A stretch of DNA of 15,363 bases from a candidate division KSB1 bacterium (GCA_022566355.1 JADFJB010000111.1:1-15363); one strand, 5' to 3'; shown: positions 1-7,447, counted from the first letter of the stretch. Notes: generated by a model not told the origin, from the sequence alone. Made by a program: numbers and translations.

Positions 1-1
1 G

Positions 2-1072
2 GGGTACCTGGCCCGAGCGGCGTTCATCATGGACCGGCTGATGAGCAAGGTCGGCCTTCACGGCAAGAGTTTCATTCCACTGCTATCGAGCTTCGCATGC
101 GCGATACCCGGGAACATGGCCACGCGAACGATCGAGAACCGACAGGATCGGTTCGCGACAATTCTGGTGGCGCCGTTGATGAGTTGCTCGGCGCGGCTGC
201 CCATCTACACGCTGTTCATCGCAGCGTTTCTTCCCACAGGGACCCTACTGGGCCTCTTTTCTTATCAGGGAATTGCCATGTTCTCCATGTATCTCCTGGG
301 AACGGTGCTGTCCTTTTTCGCTGCATGGGTATTGTCCCGATTCGTGTTCAAGGGGGATTCATCCTTCTTCGCCATGGAATTGCCTCCCTACCGGCTGCCC
401 AGGCTCCGCCAGATATTGTGGCGCATGATCGATCGCAGCAAGGCTTTCTTTGTCCGCGCGGGAAAAATCATTTTCTGGATGAGCATCCTTCTCTGGCTGA
501 TGGCCCGGTACCCAAGCGTCGAGTTGGACCCTTCTTTCGAAGTCCGGCGGATCGCTGTTCAAGAGACCTATGACGCGTCTGTGGCCGCTGGCGACGATGG
601 CGAGGCGGCAGCGCTGATTTTCGGGGCCTCCATTCAACAACTTGATATCGACGCGGCGGGATACCGCATCGAGCGCAGTTTCATAGGCATGATGGGTCAT
701 GCACTCGAACCCGTAATGCGCCCCCTGGGATTTGACTGGAAGATCAGCGCCGGGATTATTTCTGCGTTTGTGGCGCGGGAGGTGATCATTTCGGCCCTGG
801 CAACCATCTACAGCGTTGGGGATTCGGATGAAAACAGCCCGATCCTGCGCGAGAAACTGAAGGCTGATAGGTATCCCGATGGAAGTCCCGTCTACACTCC
901 ACTGGTCGCGGCGAGCCTGCTCGTATTTTTTGTACTGGCTCTTCAGTGCATGAGTACGCTGGCCATAGCCCGCCGGGAAACCAATACCTGGAAATGGCCA
1001 TTAAGTCAATTATTTGGAATGACAGCAATTGCTTATATTGTAGCTTTAATAGCTTTTCAGTTGTTGAAATAA
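2..1072 (+). CDS. feoB: Ferrous iron transport protein B, C-terminal membrane part (5' cut by window edge)
   Basis: C-terminal half of FeoB, the inner-membrane Fe(II) importer. The reading frame is open from base 2 (first residues GYLARAAF), so the ATG at 29 is internal and the N-terminal GTPase domain lies outside the window. Visible FeoB signatures are the conserved helix GYLARAAFIMDRLM, the Cys-containing pore motif CAIPG followed by MATRTIE, the ILVAPLMSCSARLP segment, the MELPPYRLP loop, and the terminal CMSTLAIARRETNTWKWP motif. Several hydrophobic membrane segments alternate with these. A soluble, acidic, alanine-rich insertion sits between membrane segments at roughly bases 520-660. 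Oddity: bases 2 to about 1000 are GC-rich, but the last 24 codons are strongly AT-rich and resemble Bacteroidota FeoB tails, so the gene is a mosaic or an assembly chimera. The family call is secure; the integrity of the gene is not. Confidence 0.93.
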   Translation, partial: GYLARAAFIMDRLMSKVGLHGKSFIPLLSSFACAIPGNMATRTIENRQDRFATILVAPLMSCSARLPIYTLFIAAFLPTGTLLGLFSYQGIAMFSMYLLGTVLSFFAAWVLSRFVFKGDSSFFAMELPPYRLPRLRQILWRMIDRSKAFFVRAGKIIFWMSILLWLMARYPSVELDPSFEVRRIAVQETYDASVAAGDDGEAAALIFGASIQQLDIDAAGYRIERSFIGMMGHALEPVMRPLGFDWKISAGIISAFVAREVIISALATIYSVGDSDENSPILREKLKADRYPDGSPVYTPLVAASLLVFFVLALQCMSTLAIARRETNTWKWPLSQLFGMTAIAYIVALIAFQLLK

Positions 1073-1109
1073 AAAGATATGTTTAAACGGATAAAACGAC
1101 TAATAAATA

Positions 1110-1247
1110 ATGAATAGTACCCTACAAACTATATTTGTGATTATTACAGTGAGCTTTGCTGTTTTGTTTTTAGTGAAAAAATTCTTGTGGAAGCCAAAGA
1201 AAAGCGGTAGCAACTCTTGTGGAGAAGATGATTGCGGTTGTCATTAA
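1110..1247 (+). CDS. FeoB-associated Cys-rich membrane protein (45 aa)
   Basis: A 45-residue protein starting at ATG 1110, 37 bases after the feoB stop on the same strand. It has a single N-terminal membrane helix (about residues 7-22, IFVIITVSFAVLFLV), a basic stretch WKPKKS, and a Cys-rich tail with the pattern NSCGEDDCGCH at the C-terminus. Small proteins with one membrane helix, a Lys-rich linker and a CG..CGC-type tail directly downstream of feoB are the known FeoB-associated Cys-rich family of Bacteroidota and Firmicutes. Family members are thought to assist Fe(II) uptake, but their exact role is not established. No Shine-Dalgarno site is visible, as is common in Bacteroidota. The gene lies wholly in the AT-rich DNA, in keeping with the feoB tail just before it but not with the GC-rich feoB body. 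Confidence 0.82.
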   Translation: MNSTLQTIFVIITVSFAVLFLVKKFLWKPKKSGSNSCGEDDCGCH

Positions 1248-1289
1248 ACAAATTTAGTTTATTGTTGAAAGCAGTTAATTTTCTTATTA

Positions 1290-2708
1290 TTAAAACAATC
1301 TCCAAACTTGTGCCACTAAAAATGTAATCACAAATCCCATAATTACAGGCAAAATTGAGGCAACCGTTGTCCATTTTACACTGTTGGTTTCCTTGTAAAT
1401 GGTATAAATGGTTGTACTGCAAGGATTATGTAACAAACTGAATAACATTAAATTAACTGCTGTTAGTAAGGTCCAGCCACCTGCTTTTAAAATATCTCCC
1501 GTTGCATTTGCCGAATCCAATTCAAACATTACTCCTACACCCTCACCTCCAGGAATCCCACTTGCCATAACTGTTAACATTAAAATAGTTGGAATCACAA
1601 TTTCATTTGCTGGAATAGCAACAATGTATGCCAGTAAAATAACACCGTTCATTCCTAAAAGAAAACCAAAACCATCCAAAGAATTAATCGTTAGAGTAGC
1701 TATGCTTTCGTTCCCTATATAAATATTTGAAATCAACCAAATAACAGCTCCTGCCGGTGCTGCAAAAAGTATAGCCCGCCATAAAACAATTATAGTTCTA
1801 TCGATTAAAGAGGTATAAACAGTTTTCCAAAACCGTGGTGGACGATATGGTGGTAACTCTAAATTAAACGTGGAAACTTCTCCTTTTAAAACTGTTTTTG
1901 TTAATGCCCAAGACGTAAAAAACATGAAAAATATTCCTAAAATTGCAATACCAATAACTGCCGATAACGATGCAATTGCAGAAAAAGAAGCTGGAACTAC
2001 AGCTCCAATAAAAATGGTAGCAATTAAAATTTGCGTTGGCCAACGACCATTACATAAAGAAAAATTATTAGTGATAATTGCGATTAATCGTTCTCTTGGG
2101 CTGTCAATTATTCGAGTTGCTACCACTCCAGCGGCATTACACCCGAAACCCATACTCATAGTTAACGCTTGTTTACCATGTGCTCCGGATTTTTTAAACA
2201 TATAATCCAAATTAAATGCAACTCTAGGCAAATAACCAAAATCTTCGAGAAGTGTAAACATTGGAAAGAATATTGCCATTGGTGGTAACATTACAGCAAT
2301 TACCCAGGCTACTGCAAGATAAACGCCATCAATTAAAAACCCATCTAACCACCAAGGCATTCCAATGCTTGAAGCTAAACCTTTTAGTGCTGGATGCATA
2401 TTATCTAACAATAAATTCGCCAACATTGCCGAAGGATAATTAGCTCCAATAATAGTAAGCCAAAGAATCACACCCAAAATCATAAACATGATTGGGAAAC
2501 CCCAAGTTTTACTGGTTACAATTTTATCTATTTTAGTATCTAAACGAAACCGTTTTTTTTCATTATCAATACTTACAGACCCATTTGCAATTTCAGAAGC
2601 ATCAGCATAGATTCCTTCAGCAAGACCATCATGAAAATCGTCACCAATTTTCCAGCGTAAATCGCTTGATAAAGCTATTATATTGTCTATAGTATTTTTA
2701 TTAACCAT
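1290..2708 (-). CDS. FeoB-type ferrous iron transporter membrane domain lacking the GTPase domain
   Basis: A 472-residue membrane protein matching FeoB from the end of the GTPase/helical region onward. Residues 1-60 resemble the FeoB linker ([18 protein letters not shown]). Two gate/core regions follow, with the motif GFGCNAAGV around C190, then [24 protein letters not shown] and LELPPYRPP. The C-terminus carries [20 protein letters not shown]. The GFGCNAAG motif marks a FeoB subtype different from the plus-strand feoB at the left edge. The N-terminal G domain (about 200 residues with G1-G5 motifs) is absent: an in-frame stop (2715-2717) lies only two codons upstream of the ATG at 2708, and the overlapping upstream frame shows no GTP-binding motif. 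It is either a split FeoB whose GTPase is encoded elsewhere or a truncated gene. No Shine-Dalgarno site is visible. Confidence 0.85.
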   Translation of the reverse strand: MVNKNTIDNIIALSSDLRWKIGDDFHDGLAEGIYADASEIANGSVSIDNEKKRFRLDTKIDKIVTSKTWGFPIMFMILGVILWLTIIGANYPSAMLANLLLDNMHPALKGLASSIGMPWWLDGFLIDGVYLAVAWVIAVMLPPMAIFFPMFTLLEDFGYLPRVAFNLDYMFKKSGAHGKQALTMSMGFGCNAAGVVATRIIDSPRERLIAIITNNFSLCNGRWPTQILIATIFIGAVVPASFSAIASLSAVIGIAILGIFFMFFTSWALTKTVLKGEVSTFNLELPPYRPPRFWKTVYTSLIDRTIIVLWRAILFAAPAGAVIWLISNIYIGNESIATLTINSLDGFGFLLGMNGVILLAYIVAIPANEIVIPTILMLTVMASGIPGGEGVGVMFELDSANATGDILKAGGWTLLTAVNLMLFSLLHNPCSTTIYTIYKETNSVKWTTVASILPVIMGFVITFLVAQVWRLF

Positions 2709-2836
2709 TTTGCTTTACTGTTATTTATCCTAATTTTATTTTTTATAATTTCTAAAGGTTTAGAATTAAAGTGAAAAATTATACCTTCTTTTTTTAGTTT
2801 TTCTAAAAGTAAGTTTGCAATTTCATTAAAACTCAT
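2687..2836 (-). pseudogene. Possible remnant of a truncated gene upstream of the minus-strand FeoB
   Basis: The frame from an ATG at 2836 gives 49 residues ending at 2687 and overlapping the next gene's start by 22 bases. It includes NEIANLLLEKLKKEGI and a following F.FNSKPLEI stretch. The pattern (helix, then short strands around a Gly-Ile) faintly recalls the NAD-binding part of FAD-dependent disulfide oxidoreductases, but this is too weak to assign. It contains no GTPase motif, so it does not supply the missing FeoB G domain. The frame stays open upstream to 2956, but that extension lies under the plus-strand membrane ORF and looks unrelated. It may be the 3' end of a gene cut off at a junction near 2840, or chance coding. 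Confidence 0.25.
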
Positions 2837-2879
2837 TTCCTGGATTGCACACCGTGAGTATAAAATTGAGTTAGTAGCT

Positions 2880-3281
2880 TTGCTTGATATAATTATAAGC
2901 GCCCTACTGACCATATTACTGCATGCTTGCCTAAAAACGATCGAATCGGGAAACATAAGTGCAATTTTTATTCAGGTTATAGATTCAACCAATTTTTTTA
3001 TTAAAATTATAACATTAAATATTTCAAACGTAAACCAATATTATCCTATGATACCCATTCTTCTAACGACGTTCATACCCGTAGTATTTTATATGGGAAT
3101 ATTCATCGTACTAGGTTTAATAGTAAAACCTATAACCCGATTTACAGGTTACGTATGCAAATTAATTTTCGAAAAAGAAAAATCACCATTTTTTCAACTT
3201 TCATTAATTTTGTCATTTCTTATTACCTTTATAAAAGCGTTATCACAATGGGAATGGTTTGTATATATTCTTAAAAATTAA
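2880..3281 (+). CDS. Hypothetical membrane protein, start uncertain
   Basis: No family recognised. From a TTG at 2880 the frame encodes 133 residues with three hydrophobic segments: about residues 3-18, 57-83 (ending GIFIVLGLIV) and 103-120 (FFQLSLILSFLITFIKAL). Short charged stretches such as FEKEKS separate them. The frame is open upstream to 2775 with no ATG or GTG, and the first internal ATG (residue 57) would remove the first membrane segment. The true 5' end is therefore either TTG-initiated or lost at a junction near 2840. The DNA is AT-rich. A plus-strand membrane protein of this kind is plausible, but nothing in the neighbourhood points to a function. Confidence 0.45.
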   Translation: MLDIIISALLTILLHACLKTIESGNISAIFIQVIDSTNFFIKIITLNISNVNQYYPMIPILLTTFIPVVFYMGIFIVLGLIVKPITRFTGYVCKLIFEKEKSPFFQLSLILSFLITFIKALSQWEWFVYILKN

Positions 3282-3386
3282 AAGATTGTTGTCAAAATAT
3301 ATAATGCTCTGAAGTACATCCAATTGCATTAGGAAAATACTTAATTAGTGAAATCCAAAACGGATTAATTTATAACCAGATCTGAT

Positions 3387-3392
3387 GAAGGG
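3387..3392 (+). promoter_or_regulatory. Shine-Dalgarno site for the CTG-initiated pentapeptide-TIR gene
   Basis: GAAGGG lies six bases before CTG at 3399. An in-frame TAA (3393-3395) sits between them, so translation in this frame cannot begin further upstream. The only other candidate start using this site, ATG at 3385, overlaps the site itself and runs into a stop after 11 codons. This supports the CTG at 3399 as the initiator. Confidence 0.6.
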
Positions 3393-3398
3393 TAAAAA

Positions 3399-4517
3399 CT
3401 GGCCAACTCCGAACATCTAAAAATTCTTAAACAAGGTGTAGAGGCCTGGAATAAGTGGCGGAAAGAAAATCCGGACATTATACCTGACCTAACAGGCGTA
3501 GACCTCATAGGAGCAAACCTCAATGATGCCAACCTAAGTAGAGCAAACCTTATACAAGTAGACCTCAAACAAGCAAACCTCTTTAGAGCAGACCTAACAT
3601 ATGCAAACCTCACAGAAGCAAAGCTCAACGAAGCAAACCTCAGACAGGCAAACCTCTTTAAAGCAGATCTCACACAAGCAAACCTCATTGGAGCAGTCCT
3701 CAATGGAGCAGACCTCAAAGGAGCAAACCTTAACGGAGCAAACCTCGAAGAAGCAAGTCTTTATGGAGCAAAACTCATAGGAGCGACCCTCATAGGATCA
3801 ATCCTCGCAAAAACAATCCTCTTAGAAGCAGACCTCACAGAAGCGAACTTAAAACAAGCATGGCTATTCGAGACTATTTTTTCAAATGTCAATTTATCGA
3901 ATGCAATAAATACAGATTCGTGTAAACATTTTGGCCCTAGCACTATAGATCATCGTACGTTAATAAAATCAGGCAATCTCCCGGTAAAATTCCTCCGTGG
4001 CTGCGGCTTGCCGGATTTCATCATTAAGAATATCAGCGTCTTGCGGGAAGACCCCATACAGTATTACTCCTGCTTTATCAGCTACTCAAGCAAAGACCAG
4101 GAGTTTGCGGAAAGACTCCATGCCGACCTACAGAATAAAGGGGTGAGGTGTTGGTATGCCCCGCATGATTTAAAAGGCGGTAAAAAGATTTATGACCAGA
4201 TTAACCAGGCAATAAGAACTTACGACAAGCTTTTACTGATCCTTTCTAAAAACAGTATGAACAGCGATTGGGTTGCCCAAGAAATTAAAACAGCAAGAAA
4301 GCGGGAAAAGAAAGAAGACCGCAAGATGTTTTTTCCTATTACATTAGTTAATCATACTGCACTGGAAAAATGGGATTTATTCGATGCGGCAACCGTTACC
4401 AATCTCGCCGATGAAGTTCGCGAATATTATATTCCGGATTTCTCAAATTGGAAAGACCATGATTCCTACAAAAAATCATTTGAACGGCTTCTCCGGGATC
4501 TGAAAGGAGAATCTTGA
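3399..4517 (+). CDS. Pentapeptide-repeat protein with C-terminal TIR domain, apparent CTG start
   Basis: The frame is open from a stop at 3393 to 4517 and gives 372 residues if read from CTG at 3399. No in-frame ATG, GTG or TTG occurs before 4008. The N-terminus (M)ANSEHLKILKQGVEAWN followed by ENPDIIPDL is the familiar leader of pentapeptide-repeat proteins, supporting 3399. Residues about 34-168 are roughly 27 tandem A(N/D)LxX pentapeptides, expected to form a right-handed quadrilateral beta-helix. A linker follows, then a TIR_2-type domain from about residue 222. It starts YYSCFISYSSKDQEFAERLH, continues with GVRCWYAPHDLKGG and LLLILSKNS, and ends near 355. E295 in SDWVAQEIKTA fits the conserved Glu that is catalytic in NAD-cleaving TIR domains. 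There is no signal peptide. Bacterial TIR proteins are often NADase effectors or scaffolds in defence or signalling; the role here is inferred. No partner gene is adjacent. Confidence 0.85.
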   Translation: MANSEHLKILKQGVEAWNKWRKENPDIIPDLTGVDLIGANLNDANLSRANLIQVDLKQANLFRADLTYANLTEAKLNEANLRQANLFKADLTQANLIGAVLNGADLKGANLNGANLEEASLYGAKLIGATLIGSILAKTILLEADLTEANLKQAWLFETIFSNVNLSNAINTDSCKHFGPSTIDHRTLIKSGNLPVKFLRGCGLPDFIIKNISVLREDPIQYYSCFISYSSKDQEFAERLHADLQNKGVRCWYAPHDLKGGKKIYDQINQAIRTYDKLLLILSKNSMNSDWVAQEIKTARKREKKEDRKMFFPITLVNHTALEKWDLFDAATVTNLADEVREYYIPDFSNWKDHDSYKKSFERLLRDLKGES

Positions 4518-4564
4518 TCCACTCCCAGGATAAGCACGGAGAGACATAGTTGGAGTTTGAAAAA

Positions 4565-4609
4565 GTGGGTAGAGCCTGCCATACCATTATGTCCCACGTA
4601 CCATGTGGG
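4565..4609 (+). other. Possible alternative stem-loops upstream of the DUF2442 gene
   Basis: GTGGG at 4565-4569, CCCAC at 4593-4597 and GTGGG at 4605-4609 allow two mutually exclusive stems. The right-hand stem (CCCACGT, loop ACC, ATGTGGG) has seven pairs if one G-U is counted. It lies 45 bases before the DUF2442 start. It could be a terminator remnant of the preceding gene, a small repeat, or chance; no U-run follows directly. Confidence 0.25.
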
Positions 4610-4654
4610 TGGAGAACATTTGAAAAAAATTAAGCCTTTAGTGTAGGAGAAATT

Positions 4655-4912
4655 ATGTTTCTAAATGTAAAAAGTGTTTCTTATTTAGGGGGATACAAAA
4701 TCAAATTAGAATTCAACGATGGTGTAATCAAAGATATTGATTTAAAAGATGAGTTATTTGGTGAAGTTTTTGAACCGTTGAAGGATGTTAATGTTTTTAA
4801 ACAAGTGAAAGTGAATTCAGAAATCAATACAATCGAGTGGCCTAATGGAGCTGATTTTTCACCGGAATATTTGTATGAAATTGGAGAAGAAATAATAAGA
4901 ACTGCTTACTAA
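4655..4912 (+). CDS. DUF2442 family protein
   Basis: An 85-residue protein with the full-length DUF2442 pattern: an N-terminal VKSV..LGGYKIKLEFNDG strand pair, DLKDELFGEVFEPLKD in the middle, and IEWPNGADFSPEYLYE near the C-terminus. The function is unknown. Family members are often encoded next to DUF4160 proteins in toxin-antitoxin-like pairs, but no DUF4160 gene is visible here, so it stands alone. A clear AGGAG lies five bases before the ATG. It follows the TIR gene by 137 bases, is probably expressed separately, and is followed by the palindromic repeat element. Confidence 0.85.
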   Translation: MFLNVKSVSYLGGYKIKLEFNDGVIKDIDLKDELFGEVFEPLKDVNVFKQVKVNSEINTIEWPNGADFSPEYLYEIGEEIIRTAY

Positions 4913-4975
4913 GTCGTCTGTTTCATAACTTTGGTGACGTAATTTTGAAATGGGTTATAGAGGGGTAGTATCCAA

Positions 4976-5046
4976 TAACCCCTCCTAACCTCTCCTTATC
5001 AAGGGGAGGAATTTCCCCTCCTTAACAAGGAGGGGTCAGGGGTGGT
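4976..5046. repeat. Palindromic CCCCTCC/GGAGGGG dispersed repeat element (MITE- or REP-like)
   Basis: A block of about 70 bases made of nested inverted repeats: CCTTATCAAGG-type and CCTTAACAAGG-type hairpins with G-rich and C-rich arms. The left end (AACCCCTCCTAACC) is approximately the inverted complement of the right end (GGGGTCAGGGGTGG), so the whole unit is one imperfect palindrome. Similar CCCCTCCTT...AAGGAGGGG elements occur many times in genomes of several environmental phyla. It has no coding capacity and only one copy is present here. It sits between DUF2442 and paaZ and could fold in RNA as a terminator or 3' end stabiliser. Confidence 0.7.
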
Positions 5047-5175
5047 CAAATTATGACTTTTTTGATGTTGATAAGTGCAATTTTTATATGTTACTGTAGT
5101 TATGTTTTATATACTTAAATAGTGAATCATTAAAAATTATTAAACTAATTTTAGACAATAAACAATAGGCAACCC

Positions 5176-7218
5176 ATGAAAATAAAAAGCTTTGCAGAAG
5201 GGAAATGGCATACCAGCGGTGAAAATGGCACCGAAGTATTTAATGCCGTTAATGGCGATAAAGTCGGGGAAGTGTCGAGCCAGGGATTGGATTTTAAATC
5301 GATGCTGGAGTATGCCCGTTCTGTTGGAGGGCCTAAATTACAGAAGATGACTTTTCATGAACGCGCCATCATGCTCAAAGAAATGGCAAAATATCTAATG
5401 GAAAGAAAGACTGAATTTTACGCCGTTTCAGCAGCTACAGGCGCAACAAAATTAGATTCATGGATCGACATCGAGGGCGGAATTGCGACTTTTTTCGTCT
5501 ACTCAGGAAAAGGCCGCCGGGAACTGCCCAATGAGACATTCTATGTCGAAGGGGATTTGGAGCCGCTCTCGAAAAATGGCACATTTGTTGGCCGGCATAT
5601 TTGTGTACCATTAAACGGTACTGCCGTCCATATCAACGCCTTCAATTTCCCATGTTGGGGCATGCTGGAAAAATTGGCGCCGACATTTTTGGCCGGAATG
5701 CCTGCGATTATTAAACCCGCCAGTCTCACCTGTTATCTGACCGAAAAGATGGTGCAGGCCATGATCGAATCGAAGATATTGCCTGAAGGAGCGCTGCAAT
5801 TGATCTGCGGCAGCGTGGGTGATTTATTCGATCATTTAACCAGTCAGGATGTGGTTACCTTTACCGGCTCCGCAGTGACCGGTAGAAAGCTAAAGGCCCA
5901 TACCTCGATCATCGAAGAATCGATCCGGTTTAATATGGAAGCGGATTCATTGAATTGCTCGATACTTGCGCCGGATGCCAATCCGGACACGGAAGAATTC
6001 AAACTGTTTATCAAAGAAGTTGCCAATGAAATGACCGTTAAAGCGGGACAGAAATGTACTGCCATCCGCCGGACAATTGTTCCTGATAACATGACTGAAG
6101 ATGTGATCAAAGCATTGCAAGAGCGCTTATCTAAAATCAAAATTGGCGATCCTGCTATTGAAGGAGTCCGGATGGGGCCTTTAGCTGGAAAACCACAAGT
6201 GCTGGAAGTACATGAAAGAGTGGCTGAAATCAAAGGGGATTCCGAACTGGTTTTTGGATACGATCAACAAATGGAATTCATCGGCGGAAATATTGAGTTG
6301 GGCGCCTTCTCCCCCACTACCCTGCTATATTGTGAAGATCCATTTAACAAGACAACGCCGCATGATGTCGAAGCCTTCGGCCCGGTTAGTACGGTAATGC
6401 CATATGAGTCTTTGGATGATGCCATCCAGCTCGCGGCATTGGGGAAAGGAAGCCTGGTAGGTTCCTTGTTTACAGCCGATGATTCTGTGGCAAAAGATGT
6501 CGTCATGGGCCTGGCGCCTTACCATGGCAGGATCATGGTGATCAATAAAGAATGTGCCAAAGAATCTACCGGACATGGATCTCCCATGCCTCACTTAATC
6601 CATGGCGGTCCCGGACGCGCCGGCGGCGGTGAAGAAATGGGAGGCATCCGCAGTGTTCTGCATTACATGCAGCGAACCGCTCTGCAGGGCTCTCCTACTA
6701 CTCTTACAAAAGTAAGTAATGAGTGGATGAAAGGCGCCGCTCAACCGCAAGACCGGATTCATCCATTCCGAAAATATTTTGAAGAACTGGAAATTGGTGA
6801 GACGCTGGTAACCCATCGCAGAACCATTACCGAAGGTGATATTGTCAATTTTGCCGGCATCAGCGGCGATTTCTTCTATGCCCACATGGATGCCATCGCG
6901 GCGAAGGAATCCCTGTTTAAAAAGAGAGTCGCTCATGGCTACTTTGTCCTTTCTGCTGCAGCCGGACTTTTTGTCCATCCCGCTCCCGGTCCGGTTCTGG
7001 CTAACTACGGCTTGGATAACCTGCGCTTCACTGAGCCAGTTTATATTGGCGATACGATTTATGTAAAACTGACCTGCAAGAGGAAAACAGTCAAACAAAA
7101 ACGCGAAGAAGATGATATTCCACAGGGCATTGTCGAATGGGCTGTTGAAGTGCTCAACCAGGATGAGGTTACGGTTGCGGTGTATACAATTTTGACATTG
7201 GTGCAAAAGAAGGAATAA
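5176..7218 (+). CDS. paaZ: PaaZ-like bifunctional oxepin-CoA hydrolase / semialdehyde dehydrogenase
   Basis: A 680-residue protein with an aldehyde dehydrogenase domain (about 1-520) fused to a MaoC-like hotdog domain (about 535-680), the PaaZ architecture and length. In phenylacetate catabolism PaaZ hydrolytically opens oxepin-CoA and oxidises the resulting semialdehyde to 3-oxo-5,6-dehydrosuberyl-CoA with NADP+. Visible key residues are E255 (MEADSLNC) and the nucleophile C294 (GQKCTAIRR) in the dehydrogenase domain, with N157 in INAFNFP. In the hydratase domain the D565...H570 pair lies in GDFFYAHMD, followed by RVAHGYFVLSAAAGLF. Both active sites look intact. It starts at ATG 5176 with a weak upstream AGG. 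A HicB-like gene follows after 19 bases and then an enoyl-CoA hydratase family gene, probably one transcript. No paaABCDE or paaK is in the window, so a related CoA-thioester substrate is possible. Confidence 0.9.
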   Translation: MKIKSFAEGKWHTSGENGTEVFNAVNGDKVGEVSSQGLDFKSMLEYARSVGGPKLQKMTFHERAIMLKEMAKYLMERKTEFYAVSAATGATKLDSWIDIEGGIATFFVYSGKGRRELPNETFYVEGDLEPLSKNGTFVGRHICVPLNGTAVHINAFNFPCWGMLEKLAPTFLAGMPAIIKPASLTCYLTEKMVQAMIESKILPEGALQLICGSVGDLFDHLTSQDVVTFTGSAVTGRKLKAHTSIIEESIRFNMEADSLNCSILAPDANPDTEEFKLFIKEVANEMTVKAGQKCTAIRRTIVPDNMTEDVIKALQERLSKIKIGDPAIEGVRMGPLAGKPQVLEVHERVAEIKGDSELVFGYDQQMEFIGGNIELGAFSPTTLLYCEDPFNKTTPHDVEAFGPVSTVMPYESLDDAIQLAALGKGSLVGSLFTADDSVAKDVVMGLAPYHGRIMVINKECAKESTGHGSPMPHLIHGGPGRAGGGEEMGGIRSVLHYMQRTALQGSPTTLTKVSNEWMKGAAQPQDRIHPFRKYFEELEIGETLVTHRRTITEGDIVNFAGISGDFFYAHMDAIAAKESLFKKRVAHGYFVLSAAAGLFVHPAPGPVLANYGLDNLRFTEPVYIGDTIYVKLTCKRKTVKQKREEDDIPQGIVEWAVEVLNQDEVTVAVYTILTLVQKKE

Positions 7219-7237
7219 GAGAAAAGTAAAAAGTAAA

Positions 7238-7447
7238 ATGAAATACATGGTCGTCATTGAGAAAGCGAAACGCAACTATAGTGCGTATGTCCCTGATTTG
7301 CCGGGCTGCGTTGCCGCAGCAGAAACTAAAAATGAAGTAATTGATCTTATCAAAGAAGCACTTCAATTTCATCTTGAATCTTTTACAAATGATGGCGAGC
7401 AAATTCCAGAACCGAATTCTTCAAGCACTTACATTGAAGTAACGTAA
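7238..7447 (+). CDS. HicB-like antitoxin-family protein (orphan)
   Basis: A 69-residue protein with the HicB/UPF0150 pattern: an N-terminal strand MKYMVVIEKA, then YSAYVPDLPGCVAAAET, then the helix IDLIKEALQFHLE and the dG..IPEP turn. HicB proteins normally neutralise the HicA mRNA-interferase toxin and carry a C-terminal DNA-binding domain. This is the short partial-RNase-H-fold version with no DNA-binding tail. No HicA-like gene with its conserved His is adjacent. It lies 19 bases after paaZ and 18 bases before the enoyl-CoA hydratase gene on the same strand, so it is embedded in a metabolic operon. It is either a solitary family member or the remnant of a pair. Confidence 0.8.
   Translation: MKYMVVIEKAKRNYSAYVPDLPGCVAAAETKNEVIDLIKEALQFHLESFTNDGEQIPEPNSSSTYIEVT

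Noticed and set aside
29-1072. ATG at 29 as the feoB start
   Set aside because: The frame is open and FeoB-like from base 2 (GYLARAAF), so 29 is internal and the gene is cut by the window edge.
1144-1422. Minus-strand 92-residue ORF overlapping the Cys-rich gene and the FeoB 3' end
   Set aside because: It overlaps two better-supported genes in other frames and has no recognisable motif.
3365-3718. Minus-strand ORF rich in Arg-Phe-Ala-Ser repeats
   Set aside because: It is the antisense shadow of the 15-base pentapeptide-coding repeats, with a low-complexity composition typical of such shadows.
3510-3860. CRISPR-like or tandem DNA repeat array
   Set aside because: The regular GCAAACCTC units recur every 15 bases without spacers and are explained by pentapeptide coding.
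4008-4517. Stand-alone TIR protein starting at TTG 4008
   Set aside because: The same frame is open back to 3393 and encodes pentapeptide repeats and a recognisable N-terminal leader; the TTG has no ribosome site.
6595-7275. Long minus-strand ORF of 226 residues opposite paaZ
   Set aside because: It lies entirely antisense to the intact MaoC domain of PaaZ, apart from its first bases, and shows no family pattern.
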